This document shows, piece by piece, positions 44,260-54,609 of a stretch of DNA of 64,000 bases. Where the stretch lies: contig NZ_JACHLK010000003.1 of NCBI RefSeq assembly GCF_014207955.1, positions 576,769 through 640,768 on the forward strand, written 5' to 3'. Position 1 is the first letter of the stretch. Each line of letters begins with the position of its first letter. This DNA is from Acidovorax soli. Lineage in GTDB: Bacteria > Pseudomonadota > Gammaproteobacteria > Burkholderiales > Burkholderiaceae_C. The translations under genes and the position numbers were made by a program. Below the pieces are notes generated by a model. The model was not told the origin of the DNA, ran no database searches, and worked only from the letters and a program-made list of their open reading frames with translations.

Positions 44260-46533
44260 ATGAACGCGGTGTTCAACACTCCCTCGGCAGCAACTGCCCG
44301 GCCTGGCGACACCCATGCGCCGGCCAGTGCATCCGCTGCGGCGGCCAATGCAGCGGCCGCCAGCTTTGCCGCGCTCACCGACAACCTGGACTACCTGGAC
44401 GCGCACAGCATCGAGCAGGTGCGCCAGGCCTACCGCTTTGCCGACGAGGCCCACTTGGGCCAGCTGCGCAACAGCGGCGAGCCCTACATCACCCACCCGA
44501 TTGCCGTGGCGGCCCAGTGCGCCACCTGGAAGCTCGACGCCCAGGCCCTGATGGCTGCCCTGCTGCACGACGCCATGGAAGACTGCGGCGTCACCAAGGT
44601 GGACCTGATCGAGCGCTTCGGCGCCCCTGTGGCCGAGCTGGTGGACGGGCTCACCAAGCTGGACAAGCTGCAGTTCAACACGCGCGAAGAGAACCAGGCC
44701 GAGTCCTTCCGCAAGATGCTGCTGGCCATGGCGCGCGATGTGCGCGTCATCCTCATCAAGCTGGCCGACCGCACGCACAACATGCGCACACTGTCGGACA
44801 TGCCGCGCAGCAAGTGGGGCCGCATCTCCTCGGAAACGCTGGAGATCTACGCCCCCATTGCCCACCGCCTGGGCCTGAACCAGACCTACCGCGAGCTGCA
44901 GGACCTGTCGTTCCGCCACCTGCATCCCTGGCGTTACGCCACGCTGGCCAAGGCGGTCAACAAGTCGCGCAACCGCCGCCGCGACCTGGTGCAGCGCGTG
45001 CAAAGCGAGGTGGATGCCGCCTTCTCGCGCATCGGCATGCAGGTGCGCCTGGCCGGGCGCGAAAAGACGCTCTACGCCATCTACCAGAAGATGGACCAGA
45101 AGCACCTGAGCTTTGCCCAGGTGACGGACATGTACGGCTTTCGCGTCATCGTGCCCACAGTGACCGACTGCTACACCGCCCTCGGGGTGCTGCACCAGAT
45201 GTACAAGCCGGTACCCGGCAAGTTCAAGGACCACATCGCGATCGCCAAGCTCAATGGCTACCAGTCGCTGCACACCACGCTGGTCGGCCCCTCGGGCGTG
45301 AACATCGAGTTCCAGATGCGCACCGAGGAGATGCACGTCATCGCCGAGGCCGGCGTGGCTGCCCATTGGCTCTACAAGGCGCAGGACGGTGACGGCACGG
45401 CGGCCGAGCGCCTGGGCACCAAGTGGCTGCAGTCGCTGCTCGACATCCAGAACGAGACGCGCGATGCCGCCGAGTTCTGGGACCACGTCAAGGTGGACCT
45501 GTTCCCCGACGCGGTCTATGTGTTCACGCCCAAGAGCCAGATCATGGCCCTGCCCCGGGGCGCCACGGTGGTGGACTTTGCCTATGCCATCCACAGCAAC
45601 GTGGGCGACCGCACGACGGCCGCCAAGATCAACAACGAGCAGGTACCGCTGCGCACCGAGCTCAAGAATGGCGATGTGGTGGAGATCATCACCGCCCCCG
45701 TGTCCACACCCAACCCGGCCTGGCTGGGCTTTGTGCGCACGGGGCGCGCGCGCTCCAAGATCCGCCACTACCTCAAGACCCTGGCGCATGCCGAGTCCGA
45801 AGGCCTGGGCGAAAAGCTGCTGACCCAGGCCATCCGCGCGGAAGGCCTGGAGCAACTGCCCCCGGTGAATGCAGAGACCCAGCCGATGTGGGACAAGCTG
45901 CTGCGCTTCACAGGCAACCGCACGCGCACCGAGCTGATGACCGACCTGGGCCTGGGCAAGCGCATCGCCAGCATCGTGGCCAAGCGGCTCATGGTGCTGA
46001 TGACCGAGCACGGCCACCGGCCCGACGCCCTGCTGCTCAGCCGCGAGCGCTACACCTCGCACGAGCGGCTGTCCCAGGGCGCCGTCACGCTGGACGGCAG
46101 CGAGAACGCCTCGGTGCAATACGCCCATTGCTGCCGCCCCGTACCGGGGGACAGCATCGTCGGCTACCTGGGCCGCGGCGAGGGCCTGGTGGTTCACAAC
46201 GCGCACTGCGGCGTGGCCAAGCGCCTGCAGCACAAGGACAGCGAGCGCTTCATCGCCGTGGACTGGGCAGACGAGCCCGTGCGCATGTTCGAGACCGGCA
46301 TCGTCGTCACCATCACCAATGGCAAGGGCGTGCTGGCCCGCGTGGCGGCCGACCTGGCCAGCGCCGAGGCCGACATCACCCATGTGGACATGGACGACGA
46401 GGTGGCGCTGGACACCACGGACCTGCGCTTCATCGTCGCCGTGCGCGACCAGGCCCACGTGGAAGCCGCCCTGCGCAACCTGCGGCGCACACCGGCCGTC
46501 ATCCGCGCCAGCCGCATCACCCCGGCGGTGTGA
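44260..46533 (+). CDS. spoT: Bifunctional (p)ppGpp synthetase/hydrolase SpoT
   Basis: 757 residues. HD hydrolase domain with YITHPIAVAAQ and ALLHDAMEDCG (about 70-110). Synthetase domain with DMYGFRVIVPTVTDCYTALG, GKFKDHIAIAKLNGYQSLHT (about 285-345). TGS domain (VYVFTPKSQIMALPRGATV, about 420-480), a conserved CCRPVPGD segment and a C-terminal ACT domain (about 675-750). Both catalytic parts look intact, so it is bifunctional. The first 25 residues are Ala-rich and variable. Confidence 0.96.
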   Translation: MNAVFNTPSAATARPGDTHAPASASAAAANAAAASFAALTDNLDYLDAHSIEQVRQAYRFADEAHLGQLRNSGEPYITHPIAVAAQCATWKLDAQALMAALLHDAMEDCGVTKVDLIERFGAPVAELVDGLTKLDKLQFNTREENQAESFRKMLLAMARDVRVILIKLADRTHNMRTLSDMPRSKWGRISSETLEIYAPIAHRLGLNQTYRELQDLSFRHLHPWRYATLAKAVNKSRNRRRDLVQRVQSEVDAAFSRIGMQVRLAGREKTLYAIYQKMDQKHLSFAQVTDMYGFRVIVPTVTDCYTALGVLHQMYKPVPGKFKDHIAIAKLNGYQSLHTTLVGPSGVNIEFQMRTEEMHVIAEAGVAAHWLYKAQDGDGTAAERLGTKWLQSLLDIQNETRDAAEFWDHVKVDLFPDAVYVFTPKSQIMALPRGATVVDFAYAIHSNVGDRTTAAKINNEQVPLRTELKNGDVVEIITAPVSTPNPAWLGFVRTGRARSKIRHYLKTLAHAESEGLGEKLLTQAIRAEGLEQLPPVNAETQPMWDKLLRFTGNRTRTELMTDLGLGKRIASIVAKRLMVLMTEHGHRPDALLLSRERYTSHERLSQGAVTLDGSENASVQYAHCCRPVPGDSIVGYLGRGEGLVVHNAHCGVAKRLQHKDSERFIAVDWADEPVRMFETGIVVTITNGKGVLARVAADLASAEADITHVDMDDEVALDTTDLRFIVAVRDQAHVEAALRNLRRTPAVIRASRITPAV

Positions 46534-46566
46534 ACCCTGCCGCGCAGCGCGGCAGCCCTCCTCCTG

Positions 46567-47160
46567 CTATGAAGCCGACTGCTCCGCGCCGGACTCGGGC
46601 GGATCGTGCCGCTCGTAGCGCACCTCCAGCACCTCCAGCGAGCGCACGCCGCCCGGCGTGGGCAGCGGCACTTCGTCGCCCACCCGGCTCTTGAGCAGTG
46701 CGCGCGCCACGGGCGAGATCCAGCTGACCTGGCCGCGGCCACTGTCGGCCTCGTCGATGCCCATGATGGTGATGGTGCTGGTCACACCCTCCTCGTCGAC
46801 ATAGCTCACGGTGGCGCCGAAGAACACCTGGTCGCTGCCGGCGTGGACCAACGGGTCCACCACCTCGGCCACTTCGAGCCGCTTGGTGAGAAAGCGGATG
46901 CGCCGGTCGATCTCACGCAGCCGCTTCTTGCCGTAGAGGTAATCGCCGTTCTCGGAGCGGTCGCCATTGCTGGCCGCCCAGTGGACGACCTCGACGATCT
47001 TCGGGCGCTCGTTGTCGATCAGGTCCAGCAGCTCGCCACGCAGCCGCGCATAGCCTGCAGGCGTCATGTAGTTGCGCGAACCCGGGGGAATGGGGGGCAG
47101 CGCAGGCCCTTCGTCGTCATCGGCCTGCGCGTCGGATTCCTTGGTGAATGCCTTGCTCAT
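46567..47160 (-). CDS. greB: Transcription elongation factor GreB
   Basis: 197 residues. N-terminal coiled coil with NYMTPAGYARLRGELLDL and GDRSENGDYLYGKKRLREID, the GreB signature, then the C-terminal domain with VSWISPVARALLKSRVGDEV. GreB stimulates transcript cleavage in backtracked RNA polymerase. The 15-residue acidic N-terminal extension (SDAQADDDEG) is unusual. Convergent with spoT. Confidence 0.95.
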   Translation of the reverse strand: MSKAFTKESDAQADDDEGPALPPIPPGSRNYMTPAGYARLRGELLDLIDNERPKIVEVVHWAASNGDRSENGDYLYGKKRLREIDRRIRFLTKRLEVAEVVDPLVHAGSDQVFFGATVSYVDEEGVTSTITIMGIDEADSGRGQVSWISPVARALLKSRVGDEVPLPTPGGVRSLEVLEVRYERHDPPESGAEQSAS

Positions 47161-47199
47161 GGGGGCATGTTACCCCTGCGGCAGCACCACCCACCGGGC

Positions 47200-47679
47200 T
47201 CACCCGTTCGCCGGGCAGGCGGACGCCTTGTTGCCGAACTCCACGAAGTTCTCGTTCATGAGCCGTGTCTTGGCCGTGGTGTAGGCACGCAGGGCCTCCT
47301 TGTCCATGTCCGCACGGATGAAGGCCACGATGCCTTCCAGCTGGGCGTCCATGCCGGCCACGAAATGCCCCCGGCTTTTCTCCAGGCACCGGGGCAGCGC
47401 CAGCGCCTGCACCTCCTGGCGCAGGGCCTGCATCGTCAACACCGGGGTGGACAGACCGACGCGCGGCGTGCTCCGGACCACCTGCATGGCCTCCATCCAC
47501 TGCCTGTGCGCCTTGTCCAAGCGCTCATGGGCCAGCACGATGGCCTGGGCTGCCTCGGCCTTGCGCTGCGCCCTCTGGTAGCCACCCCAGGCCATTGCCG
47601 CTACCAGCAGCACAGCCAGGCCGCCCATGAAGACCAGCGTGGACACGCCCCGCGACCTTTTTCCCTTGCCCATTCCCAT
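47200..47679 (-). CDS. Membrane-anchored protein of unknown function
   Basis: 159 residues. A basic N-terminus is followed by one membrane helix (VFMGGLAVLLVAAMAWGGY, about 15-33); the rest is a soluble, helical periplasmic domain with two Cys (LPRCLEKS, ASACPANG). No recognised family. Single-gene unit upstream of greB on the same strand. Confidence 0.65.
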   Translation of the reverse strand: MGMGKGKRSRGVSTLVFMGGLAVLLVAAMAWGGYQRAQRKAEAAQAIVLAHERLDKAHRQWMEAMQVVRSTPRVGLSTPVLTMQALRQEVQALALPRCLEKSRGHFVAGMDAQLEGIVAFIRADMDKEALRAYTTAKTRLMNENFVEFGNKASACPANG

Positions 47680-47890
47680 CCCTCAGGTTGGCGGCAGCTC
47701 GAAGCGGCTGCATGCCTTGCTGGAGCAGCAGCATAAGGCAGTCGGAGGGGTGTCGGCAGGCCTCCTTCATCCCCCAAAGGGGTCATCGGCCCGCCGGGCA
47801 CGGTACGCGGCGAACTGCGCACCGCAGGGAAAGCAGTCCCCCCAATTTCCTCAACCGGCGAGCGCGGGCGAAAGCACGGAGGCACAAAGG

Positions 47891-47923
47891 AAAAAGCCCT
47901 GATACCTTGCGATATCAGGGCTT
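47891..47923 (-). terminator. Terminator of the tRNA-Arg gene
   Basis: On the minus strand AGCCCTGATA and TATCAGGGCT form a 10-bp stem followed by a T-run, starting 7 nt after the tRNA 3' end. Confidence 0.88.
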
Positions 47924-47929
47924 ACCTGT

Positions 47930-48006
47930 TGGTGCGGCTGGCAGGAATCGAACCCACGACCCCTTGGTTCGTAGCCAAGTACTCTATCCAGCTGAGCTAC
48001 AGCCGC
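47930..48006 (-). tRNA. tRNA-Arg (anticodon ACG)
   Basis: 77 nt including an encoded CCA. Acceptor GCGGCTG pairs with CAGCCGC; D-arm GCTCAGCTGGATAGAGT; anticodon stem CTTGG/CCAAG with loop CTACGAA; T-loop TTCGATT. ACG would read CGU, CGC and CGA after modification to ICG. Confidence 0.96.
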
Positions 48007-48236
48007 TAAGCTTCGAATTATAGCATGGATTTTTCAACATTTCAAAAAATCGCTGCTTGCTGTGTTTGCCTCAACGTGAAACCCTGGGGCAATCACAGAA
48101 CTCGTCTGCTGCACGTATTGTAGCGCACGCCAACGGGGGCTTCAGGCAAAAAGGCCAAATTTATTGGCCTGCGCTTCAATCATGCGCACGCCCTCCACGG
48201 CGCGTCTGCTTGCGCCGCCGCTCGGCGGCGCCATGC

Positions 48237-48260
48237 AAAAAGGCCCCGAAGGGCCTTTTG
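48237..48260 (-). terminator. Terminator of the exported protein gene, inside a larger inverted repeat
   Basis: AAAAAGGCCC and GGGCCTTTT form a hairpin around a 4-nt loop. It is itself enclosed by GGCGCCATGC (48227) and GCATGGCGCC (48271), a 10-bp inverted repeat. Confidence 0.8.
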
Positions 48261-48299
48261 GTGCAGGCGGGCATGGCGCCAATGCGCCGCCCCATTTAC

Positions 48300-49430
48300 T
48301 TACTGGGGCCAGACCTTGCCCTTGCTCACAAAGGCGCCCGTGCTGGTCTTGTAGCCAAAGTAGATTTCGACATTGAAGGCACGCAGGTCCGTGTCCGTCA
48401 GGTCCATCGAGGGCGTGAACTTCAGGCTGGTGGCGTTCGTACCCAGGCTGGAATAGGCCACGCTCTCGGGGAAAGGCAGCACCAGTTGGGCCCAGCCATC
48501 GACCTTGCGGAAGAACCAGACGTCCGTTGTGTAGAACAGGCCGTTGGCGGGGATGCGCGCAGCCACCCAGGCGCTGATCTGCGGATTGGCCGCGACCTCT
48601 GCAGCCGACTGGGTCATCGCGATGTCCAGCTTGAGGGCCTGGCCGGCGGCGGAAGCCACCGTGGTGGTGACCGTCGTGCCGGTTGCCGGTGGGTTGGTGG
48701 TACCGCCACCGCCGCCAGGGCTGGCAGCATCCACGGGATCCGGGAAGGCGCTGGTGGTCCAGGTGATGGCGTTGTAGCCAGCGGCGTACTTGGGCATGTC
48801 CACGTCGATGGCGCCCTGGTAGTCGAAGAGCGCGGCACCGCTCAGTTGGCGCACGTAGAGCCACTTGCCCTGGTCGGTGCTGCTGCGGTTGGCATCGAGC
48901 TGGCCACCCACGAAACGCAGGGTGCCGCCGCCGTCGTGCACGACGAAGTGGTCGACGTCTTCCTTGATCAGGCGCGAGAACGAGGTGTCGATGCGCTCGC
49001 TGGTCTGCGCGTTCTGGTATTCGGCGCCACTCAGGGCCGCAACGCGGGTGGGCTCCTTGCCATAGCGCAGCACGAAGGCCGACTGGGTGCCCTGCGGGGC
49101 GTAGCCCGAGAACAGGAAGGAACGCGTACCCGCGGGGATGAAGATCTTGAATTCCTGGTTCTGCATCTGGAAACCGGTGAATTCGGGCAGGGACAGGGAG
49201 CCCGCGCCAGGGAAGGCACAGCCGCCGGTGCCAAAGCCGATGGCGCAACCCGTCACGCCAGTCGGCGCGTACTGCGCCTTGAAGCCGACCTTGGTGTCAA
49301 AGGTGTAGTTGAAAGTGCCAGGCGCTGGCGGCAGCGCGATCTTGTGCGCAGACTGGTGCATCGAAACAAAGTTCGCAGCCTGGGCAAAGGTGGTCAGCGC
49401 CGACAAAAATAAAACAATGAGATACCGCAT
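48300..49430 (-). CDS. Large exported protein of unknown function
   Basis: 376 residues from MRYLIVLFLSALTTF with a clear signal peptide (cleaved near AQAAN). The mature protein is beta-rich with a single disulfide candidate (GCAIGFGTGGCAF) and a Gly/Thr-rich linker at about 235-255 (SPGGGGGTTNPPATGTT) joining two domains. I do not recognise a family. The composition suggests a surface or periplasmic beta protein. Confidence 0.75.
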   Translation of the reverse strand: MRYLIVLFLSALTTFAQAANFVSMHQSAHKIALPPAPGTFNYTFDTKVGFKAQYAPTGVTGCAIGFGTGGCAFPGAGSLSLPEFTGFQMQNQEFKIFIPAGTRSFLFSGYAPQGTQSAFVLRYGKEPTRVAALSGAEYQNAQTSERIDTSFSRLIKEDVDHFVVHDGGGTLRFVGGQLDANRSSTDQGKWLYVRQLSGAALFDYQGAIDVDMPKYAAGYNAITWTTSAFPDPVDAASPGGGGGTTNPPATGTTVTTTVASAAGQALKLDIAMTQSAAEVAANPQISAWVAARIPANGLFYTTDVWFFRKVDGWAQLVLPFPESVAYSSLGTNATSLKFTPSMDLTDTDLRAFNVEIYFGYKTSTGAFVSKGKVWPQ

Positions 49431-49818
49431 CGAGGACTCCAAAAATAAAAATGACCGGGCACGCGCTCGCGGCCCGCTTCACCCAGGGCCGCCATTTCGG
49501 GGAGAAACTGCGAATGCCAGGACCGTTTGGCCTATCGTTCTGACATGCACCACGCCTGCGCGCTGCCAGCCCCACCCCTGCAGGCCTGCAAACGTGACAT
49601 AACGTGTCTTTGCATCGTAACGGTAACGTTGCATCGCCGCAGTGATTCGGCGCACAAGTTACATGCGGACGCCCTGGCAGGCCCTCCCCGGCCAGGGGGG
49701 TAGCGTGGAGCGACATTGCAGCGTGTGCTGCAAGGCAGGGGGAGGAAATATGACTTGGCACTCCCCGCCAGGCGGGTCAGTAGCTGCCATCTTGATAGCA
49801 ACCATGCCAGAAGGGATA
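49431..49818. other. Gene-free stretch between exported-protein gene and tRNA
   Basis: No supportable gene. It should hold the promoter of the leftward exported-protein gene. The only pattern seen is TTGCATCG at 49610 and 49629 flanking two tandem GTAACG copies (49617-49628), of unknown meaning. Confidence 0.5.
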
Positions 49819-49895
49819 TGGTAGGGCGTGAGGGACTTGAACCCGCGACCAAAGGATTATGAGTCCTCTGCTCTAACCAACTGAGCTAACGCCCC
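49819..49895 (-). tRNA. tRNA with CAU anticodon (Ile2 or Met)
   Basis: 77 nt including an encoded CCA. Acceptor GGGGCGT/ACGCCCT, anticodon loop CTCATAA, T-loop TTCAAGT. The anticodon CAT is shared by elongator tRNA-Met and the lysidine-modified tRNA-Ile2. The variable/T-arm segment TTGGTCGC-GGGTTCAAGTCC resembles tRNA-Ile2 more closely, but this cannot be decided by eye. Confidence 0.93.
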
Positions 49896-49946
49896 GTGTA
49901 CCTGACCGAAGATGGGGCACGCGGTATTGTAGGGGCAACCAGGCGC

Positions 49947-50945
49947 TCAGCGGCGGTGGCTCAGCGCGTTGGACACCAGCTTGGACGTGATGTCCACGAT
50001 CTGGATCATGCGGTCATAGGGCATGCGCGTGGGGCCGATCACGCCGAGCGTTCCCACCACCTTGCCATCCACCTCATAAGGGGAGCTCACGATGGAGAGC
50101 TCCTCGAAGGGCACGACCTGGCTTTCACCGCCAATGTAGATGCGCACACCCTCTGCCTGGCTGGAGAAATCCATGAGTCGCAGGATCTGGGTCTTCTGCT
50201 CGAAAAGGTCGAAGGCGCGGCGCAGATTGCCCATGTCGCTCGAAAAATCGCTCACGGACAGCAGGTTGCGCTCACCGGAGATGACCACCTCGTCCTGCGC
50301 CTCGCCCTCCGAGCCCACATTGACGGCCGCTTGCATGAGCGTGCCGATCTCGCCGCGCAGCGCATCCACCTCGCCCTTGAGGCGCTCGCGCACCTGCTCC
50401 ATGGCCAGGCCGGCGTAGTTGGCGTTGAGGAAATTGGCGGCCTCGATCAGTTGCGACTGCGAGTGGTCGATGTCGGTGAAGATCACGCGGTTCTGCACGT
50501 CGCCCTCGGGGGAGACGATGATCACGAGGAAGCGCCGCTCCGACAGGCGCAGGAATTCGATGTGCCGGAACACCGAGGTGCGCCGTGGCGCCATCACCAC
50601 CCCCACGAACTGCGACAGGTTGGACAGCAGGTTGGCGGCATTGGCAATCACCTTCTGCGGCTGCTCGGGCGCCAGCGGCGGTGAAATCAAAGGGTCACGC
50701 TGCACGGTCAACATCGTGTCGACGAACAGGCGGTAGCCCTTGGCGGTGGGAATGCGCCCGGCCGAGGTGTGCGGGCTGGCGATCAGGCCGAGTTCTTCGA
50801 GGTCGGCCATCACGTTGCGGATGGTCGCCGGCGACAGGTCCATGCCGGAGGCGCGCGACAGCGTGCGCGAGCCCACGGGCTGTCCGTCGGCTATGTAGCG
50901 CTCCACGAGCGCCTTGAGCAGCAACTTGGCACGGTCATCAAGCAT
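49947..50945 (-). CDS. hrcA: Heat-inducible transcription repressor HrcA
   Basis: 332 residues. N-terminal winged helix with [26 protein letters not shown] is represented by VGSRTLSR and [14 protein letters not shown]; then [20 protein letters not shown]. HrcA represses groE/dnaK operons at CIRCE elements with GroEL help. No CIRCE inverted repeat is visible in front of hrcA itself. Divergent from nadK. Confidence 0.96.
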   Translation of the reverse strand: MLDDRAKLLLKALVERYIADGQPVGSRTLSRASGMDLSPATIRNVMADLEELGLIASPHTSAGRIPTAKGYRLFVDTMLTVQRDPLISPPLAPEQPQKVIANAANLLSNLSQFVGVVMAPRRTSVFRHIEFLRLSERRFLVIIVSPEGDVQNRVIFTDIDHSQSQLIEAANFLNANYAGLAMEQVRERLKGEVDALRGEIGTLMQAAVNVGSEGEAQDEVVISGERNLLSVSDFSSDMGNLRRAFDLFEQKTQILRLMDFSSQAEGVRIYIGGESQVVPFEELSIVSSPYEVDGKVVGTLGVIGPTRMPYDRMIQIVDITSKLVSNALSHRR

Positions 50946-51108
50946 GCGGTCGATTTTAATGAGGGAAGCGGGTGTTTCCCTGTCGCCTTTCGTCTATCGT
51001 TGTACGGAGAAGTCCGCATGGGATGCACTAGCATTGCGCAACTTGCCCGCGCCGGACGCAAGGCCCTGCCCAGGCTCCGTGTTCCCACAACAATGATGTA
51101 ATTTGACG

Positions 51109-52014
51109 ATGCCCTCCAATTTCCGCCATGTAGCGCTCATCGGCAAGTACCAGCAGGCATCGGCTGCAGGCGCCTCTTCCATGACCGAGGGCTCGCGCCA
51201 GGCCCTCCAGGACATCGCCCAGTTCCTGCAAGGCCAGGGTTGCAGCGTGGCCCTGGAGGCCGAGACCGCCGCCAATGCCGGCCTGTCGGGCTACCCCACG
51301 ATGGATGTGGACACCATCGGCACCCAGTGCGACCTGGGCCTGGTGGTGGGGGGTGATGGCACCATGCTGGGCATCGGCCGGCAGCTGGCGCGCCACAAGA
51401 CCCCGCTGATCGGCATCAACCAGGGGCGGCTGGGCTTCATCACCGACATTCCCTTCGGCACCTACCAGACCACCCTGCCCCCGATGCTGCAGGGCGAGTA
51501 CGAGGAAGACCTGCGCCCGCTGATGCACGCCCGCGTGGTGCGCGATGGCCAGGTGGTCTTCGAGGCGCTGGCCATGAACGACGTGGTCGTGAACCGGGGA
51601 GCCACCTCGGGCATGGTGGAGCTGCGCGTGGAGGTGGGCGGGCGCTTCGTGGCCAACCAGCGTGCCGATGGCCTGATCATCGCCTCGCCCACGGGCTCCA
51701 CGGCCTACGCGCTGTCGGCCGGTGGCCCCATGCTGCACCCGTCCATCCCCGGCTGGGTGCTGGTGCCGATTGCGCCGCACACCCTGTCCAACCGGCCCAT
51801 CGTGCTCTCGGACGCGACCGAGATCGCGGTCGAGGTGGTCAGCGGCCGCGACGTGAGCGCCAATTTCGACATGCAGTCGCTGGCCTCGCTGCTGCACGGC
51901 GACCGCATCCTGGTGCAACGTTCCGAGCATTGCGTGCACTTCCTGCATCCGCTGGGCTGGAACTACTTCGCAACCCTGCGCAAGAAGCTGCGCTGGAACG
52001 AAGGAGGCTCCTGA
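51109..52014 (+). CDS. nadK: NAD kinase
   Basis: 301 residues from [12 protein letters not shown]; a TTG two codons earlier is less likely. [26 protein letters not shown] and [15 protein letters not shown] are the family motifs. Makes NADP from NAD. First gene of nadK-recN-rapZ; the recN start follows 2 nt after the stop. Confidence 0.97.
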   Translation: MPSNFRHVALIGKYQQASAAGASSMTEGSRQALQDIAQFLQGQGCSVALEAETAANAGLSGYPTMDVDTIGTQCDLGLVVGGDGTMLGIGRQLARHKTPLIGINQGRLGFITDIPFGTYQTTLPPMLQGEYEEDLRPLMHARVVRDGQVVFEALAMNDVVVNRGATSGMVELRVEVGGRFVANQRADGLIIASPTGSTAYALSAGGPMLHPSIPGWVLVPIAPHTLSNRPIVLSDATEIAVEVVSGRDVSANFDMQSLASLLHGDRILVQRSEHCVHFLHPLGWNYFATLRKKLRWNEGGS

Positions 52015-52016
52015 CC

Positions 52017-53732
52017 ATGGCCCTGAGGCGCATCACGCTGCGCGACTTCGTCATCGTCGAGGCGCTGGAGCTGGACCTGCAAAGCGGCTTCACCGTGCTC
52101 ACCGGCGAGACCGGTGCCGGCAAGTCCATCCTGATCGACGCCGTGCAGCTGGTGCTGGGCGCGCGCGCCGATGCCGCCCTGGTGCGCGAAGGCTGCGCGC
52201 GCACCGATGTCTGCGCCGAATTCGACGCCCCCGCCCACATCCGGCCGTGGCTCGAGGAGGCCGGGCTGGAAGGTGAGGACCTGCTGCTGTTGCGCCGCAC
52301 CGTGGACACCCAGGGCAAGAGCCGCGGCTGGATCAACGGAACCCCCGCCACGGCCACGCAGTTGCGCGCGCTCGGCGAGCTGCTGCTCGACATCCACGGC
52401 CAGCACGCCTGGCAGAGCCTGACCCGGCCGGAGTCGGTGCGCGGCCTGCTCGACGCCTATGCCGGCACCAGCGACCGCGCGACGGTCGAGCGCTGGAACC
52501 AGTGGCGCCAGGACCAGAAGGCCCTGGCCCAGGCCCGCGCCGCCCAGGCCACACTGCAGCAGGAGCGCGAGCGCCTGCAATGGCAGATCGCCGAGGTGGA
52601 CAAGCTGGCACCGGGCGACGATGAATGGCCCGAACTCGATGCCCAGCACAAGCGCCTGTCCAATGCCTCTGCGCTGATGGACGCGGCCAACGCCGCCATC
52701 GCCGCCCTGTCGGGCGCGGATGCCGAGGGCGATGGCGGCGCGCTGGACGGCCTGTCCCGCGCGCAGGACCTGCTGCAAGGCCACGAGCACCTGGAGGCCG
52801 AGTTCGCCAGTGCGGCCGACATCCTCAATTCCGCCGTGGCGCAGGCCAGCGACGTCGTGCATTCGCTGCATGCCTACCTGCGCCACAACGACCTGGACCC
52901 CGAGCGCCTGTCTGCAGTGGACACGCGCCTGTCGCTGTGGATGACCTTGGCGCGACGCTACAAGCGCAGCCCGGTGGAGCTGCCCGCCCTGCTGCACGGC
53001 TGGAAAGCCGAACTGCAGCAACTCGACGCCGCAGCCGACCTGGTGGCCCTGGAAAAGGCCGAAACCGCGAGCGCCCGTGCCTACCAGACCGCGGCCCGCG
53101 CCCTGTCGCTGGCCCGGGCCAAGGGTGCCCCCCGGCTGTCGGCCGCCATCACCCAGGCCATGCAAGGCCTGGGCATGGCCGGCGGCCAGTTCGAGGTGTC
53201 CCTGGGCAAGCTGGCCGAACCCGCAGCCCATGGCACGGACGATGTGGCCTTTCTCGTGGCCGGCCATCCGGGGGCGAGTCCCCGGCCCATCGGCAAGGTG
53301 GCCTCGGGCGGCGAGCTGTCGCGCATCTCGCTGGCCATCGCGGTCACCACCAGCGCCCTGGGCGAAGCCCCCACCCTGATCTTCGACGAGGTCGACTCGG
53401 GTGTGGGCGGGGCCGTGGCCGACACAGTCGGCCGGCTCATGCAGCAGTTGGGACGCGACCGCCAGGTGCTCACCGTGACCCACCTGCCCAAGGTGGCCGC
53501 ACGCGCCGACCACCACCTGGTGGTCTCCAAGCGCAGCAGCGCCCGGGGCACAGCCAGCCAGGTCGTGGCTGTGCAGGGCGAGGACCGCATCTCCGAAATG
53601 GCGCGCATGCTGGGCGGCGACGGCTCCAGCAAGGTGACCGTGGCCCATGCGCGCGAGATGCTCGCGATCGCACCACCACCGTCCAAGGCCCCGCGCAGCC
53701 CCCGAAGGAGGAAAGAGACCGATGGCGCTTGA
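52017..53732 (+). CDS. recN: DNA repair protein RecN
   Basis: 571 residues from [11 protein letters not shown]. Walker [14 protein letters not shown] near residue 32, long coiled-coil arms around residues 160-370, signature [14 protein letters not shown] and Walker [13 protein letters not shown] near residue 460. RecN is an SMC-like ATPase for double-strand-break repair. Downstream rapZ overlaps by 11 nt. Confidence 0.97.
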   Translation: MALRRITLRDFVIVEALELDLQSGFTVLTGETGAGKSILIDAVQLVLGARADAALVREGCARTDVCAEFDAPAHIRPWLEEAGLEGEDLLLLRRTVDTQGKSRGWINGTPATATQLRALGELLLDIHGQHAWQSLTRPESVRGLLDAYAGTSDRATVERWNQWRQDQKALAQARAAQATLQQERERLQWQIAEVDKLAPGDDEWPELDAQHKRLSNASALMDAANAAIAALSGADAEGDGGALDGLSRAQDLLQGHEHLEAEFASAADILNSAVAQASDVVHSLHAYLRHNDLDPERLSAVDTRLSLWMTLARRYKRSPVELPALLHGWKAELQQLDAAADLVALEKAETASARAYQTAARALSLARAKGAPRLSAAITQAMQGLGMAGGQFEVSLGKLAEPAAHGTDDVAFLVAGHPGASPRPIGKVASGGELSRISLAIAVTTSALGEAPTLIFDEVDSGVGGAVADTVGRLMQQLGRDRQVLTVTHLPKVAARADHHLVVSKRSSARGTASQVVAVQGEDRISEMARMLGGDGSSKVTVAHAREMLAIAPPPSKAPRSPRRRKETDGA

Positions 53733-54600
53733 GATTGTGCTGATCACGGGCATGTCCGGCTCCGGCAAGTCGGTGGCTCTGCATGCCCTGGAGGATGCGG
53801 GCTACTACTGCGTGGACAATCTGCCGCCCGAGCTGCTGCCGGCCTTCGTCTCGCTGGAGCACCGCCACCATGGCAACCGCGTGGCCATTGCCATGGACGT
53901 GCGCAGCGCCACCTCGCTGCCGCTGGTGCCGCAGGAACTCGACCGGCTGCGCAAACAGGGCGTGGTCGTGCACTCGCTGTTCCTGGACGCGACCATCGAC
54001 ACCCTGGTGCGGCGCTTTTCCGAGACGCGCCGGCGCCACCCGCTGTCGCACGACGAGCTGACGCCAGATGCGCTCAAGCAGGGCCGGCGCGCGCTGGTGC
54101 AGATCATCGAACTCGAACGCGAGCTGCTGGCCGAGCTGCGCGAAGAGGCGCATGTCATCGACACCAGCGCCATCCGCGCCTCGCAATTGCAAAGTTACGT
54201 AAAGACCTTGATGGCAACGGCGCCCGGGCAGCTGACCCTGGTGTTCCAGTCCTTCGCCTTCAAGCGGGGCCTGCCCGTGGACTCGGACTATGTGTTCGAC
54301 GTGCGCATGCTGCCCAACCCGCACTACGAGCCCGAACTGCGTGAAAAGACCGGCCTGGATGCCCCGGTGGCCGACTTTCTGCGAGCCCAGCCCGATGTCG
54401 CGCTGATGCAAAGCCACATCGAAGGCTTTCTGGCCCACTGGCTGGACATGCTGGACCGCAACCACCGCAGCTACGTGACGGTGGCCATCGGCTGCACAGG
54501 GGGCCAGCACCGCTCGGTCTACCTGGTGGAACGCCTCGCCGAGGCCTTTGGCCGGCGCTGGGCCACGCTGCGGCGCCACCGCGAGCTGGACGGGCGCTGA
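53722..54600 (+). CDS. rapZ: RNase adapter protein RapZ
   Basis: 292 residues from [10 protein letters not shown]. Walker [19 protein letters not shown], then [12 protein letters not shown], and the C-terminal [17 protein letters not shown]. RapZ binds GTP or small RNA and controls amino-sugar or related metabolism. Overlaps recN by 11 nt; the following mutY is convergent. Confidence 0.96.
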   Translation: MALEIVLITGMSGSGKSVALHALEDAGYYCVDNLPPELLPAFVSLEHRHHGNRVAIAMDVRSATSLPLVPQELDRLRKQGVVVHSLFLDATIDTLVRRFSETRRRHPLSHDELTPDALKQGRRALVQIIELERELLAELREEAHVIDTSAIRASQLQSYVKTLMATAPGQLTLVFQSFAFKRGLPVDSDYVFDVRMLPNPHYEPELREKTGLDAPVADFLRAQPDVALMQSHIEGFLAHWLDMLDRNHRSYVTVAIGCTGGQHRSVYLVERLAEAFGRRWATLRRHRELDGR

Positions 54601-54609
54601 TCCGGCGCC

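Noticed and set aside
44029..46458. 809-codon frame antisense to spoT
   Set aside because: Shadow of a highly conserved gene; low-complexity His/Gly/Val composition.
49297..49761. 154-codon lower-strand frame upstream of the exported protein
   Set aside because: Overlaps the start of the exported-protein gene on the same strand in another frame, with no coding character or ribosome-binding site.
50946..51108. CIRCE element in front of hrcA
   Set aside because: No TTAGCACTC-N9-GAGTGCTAA-like inverted repeat is present in the gap.
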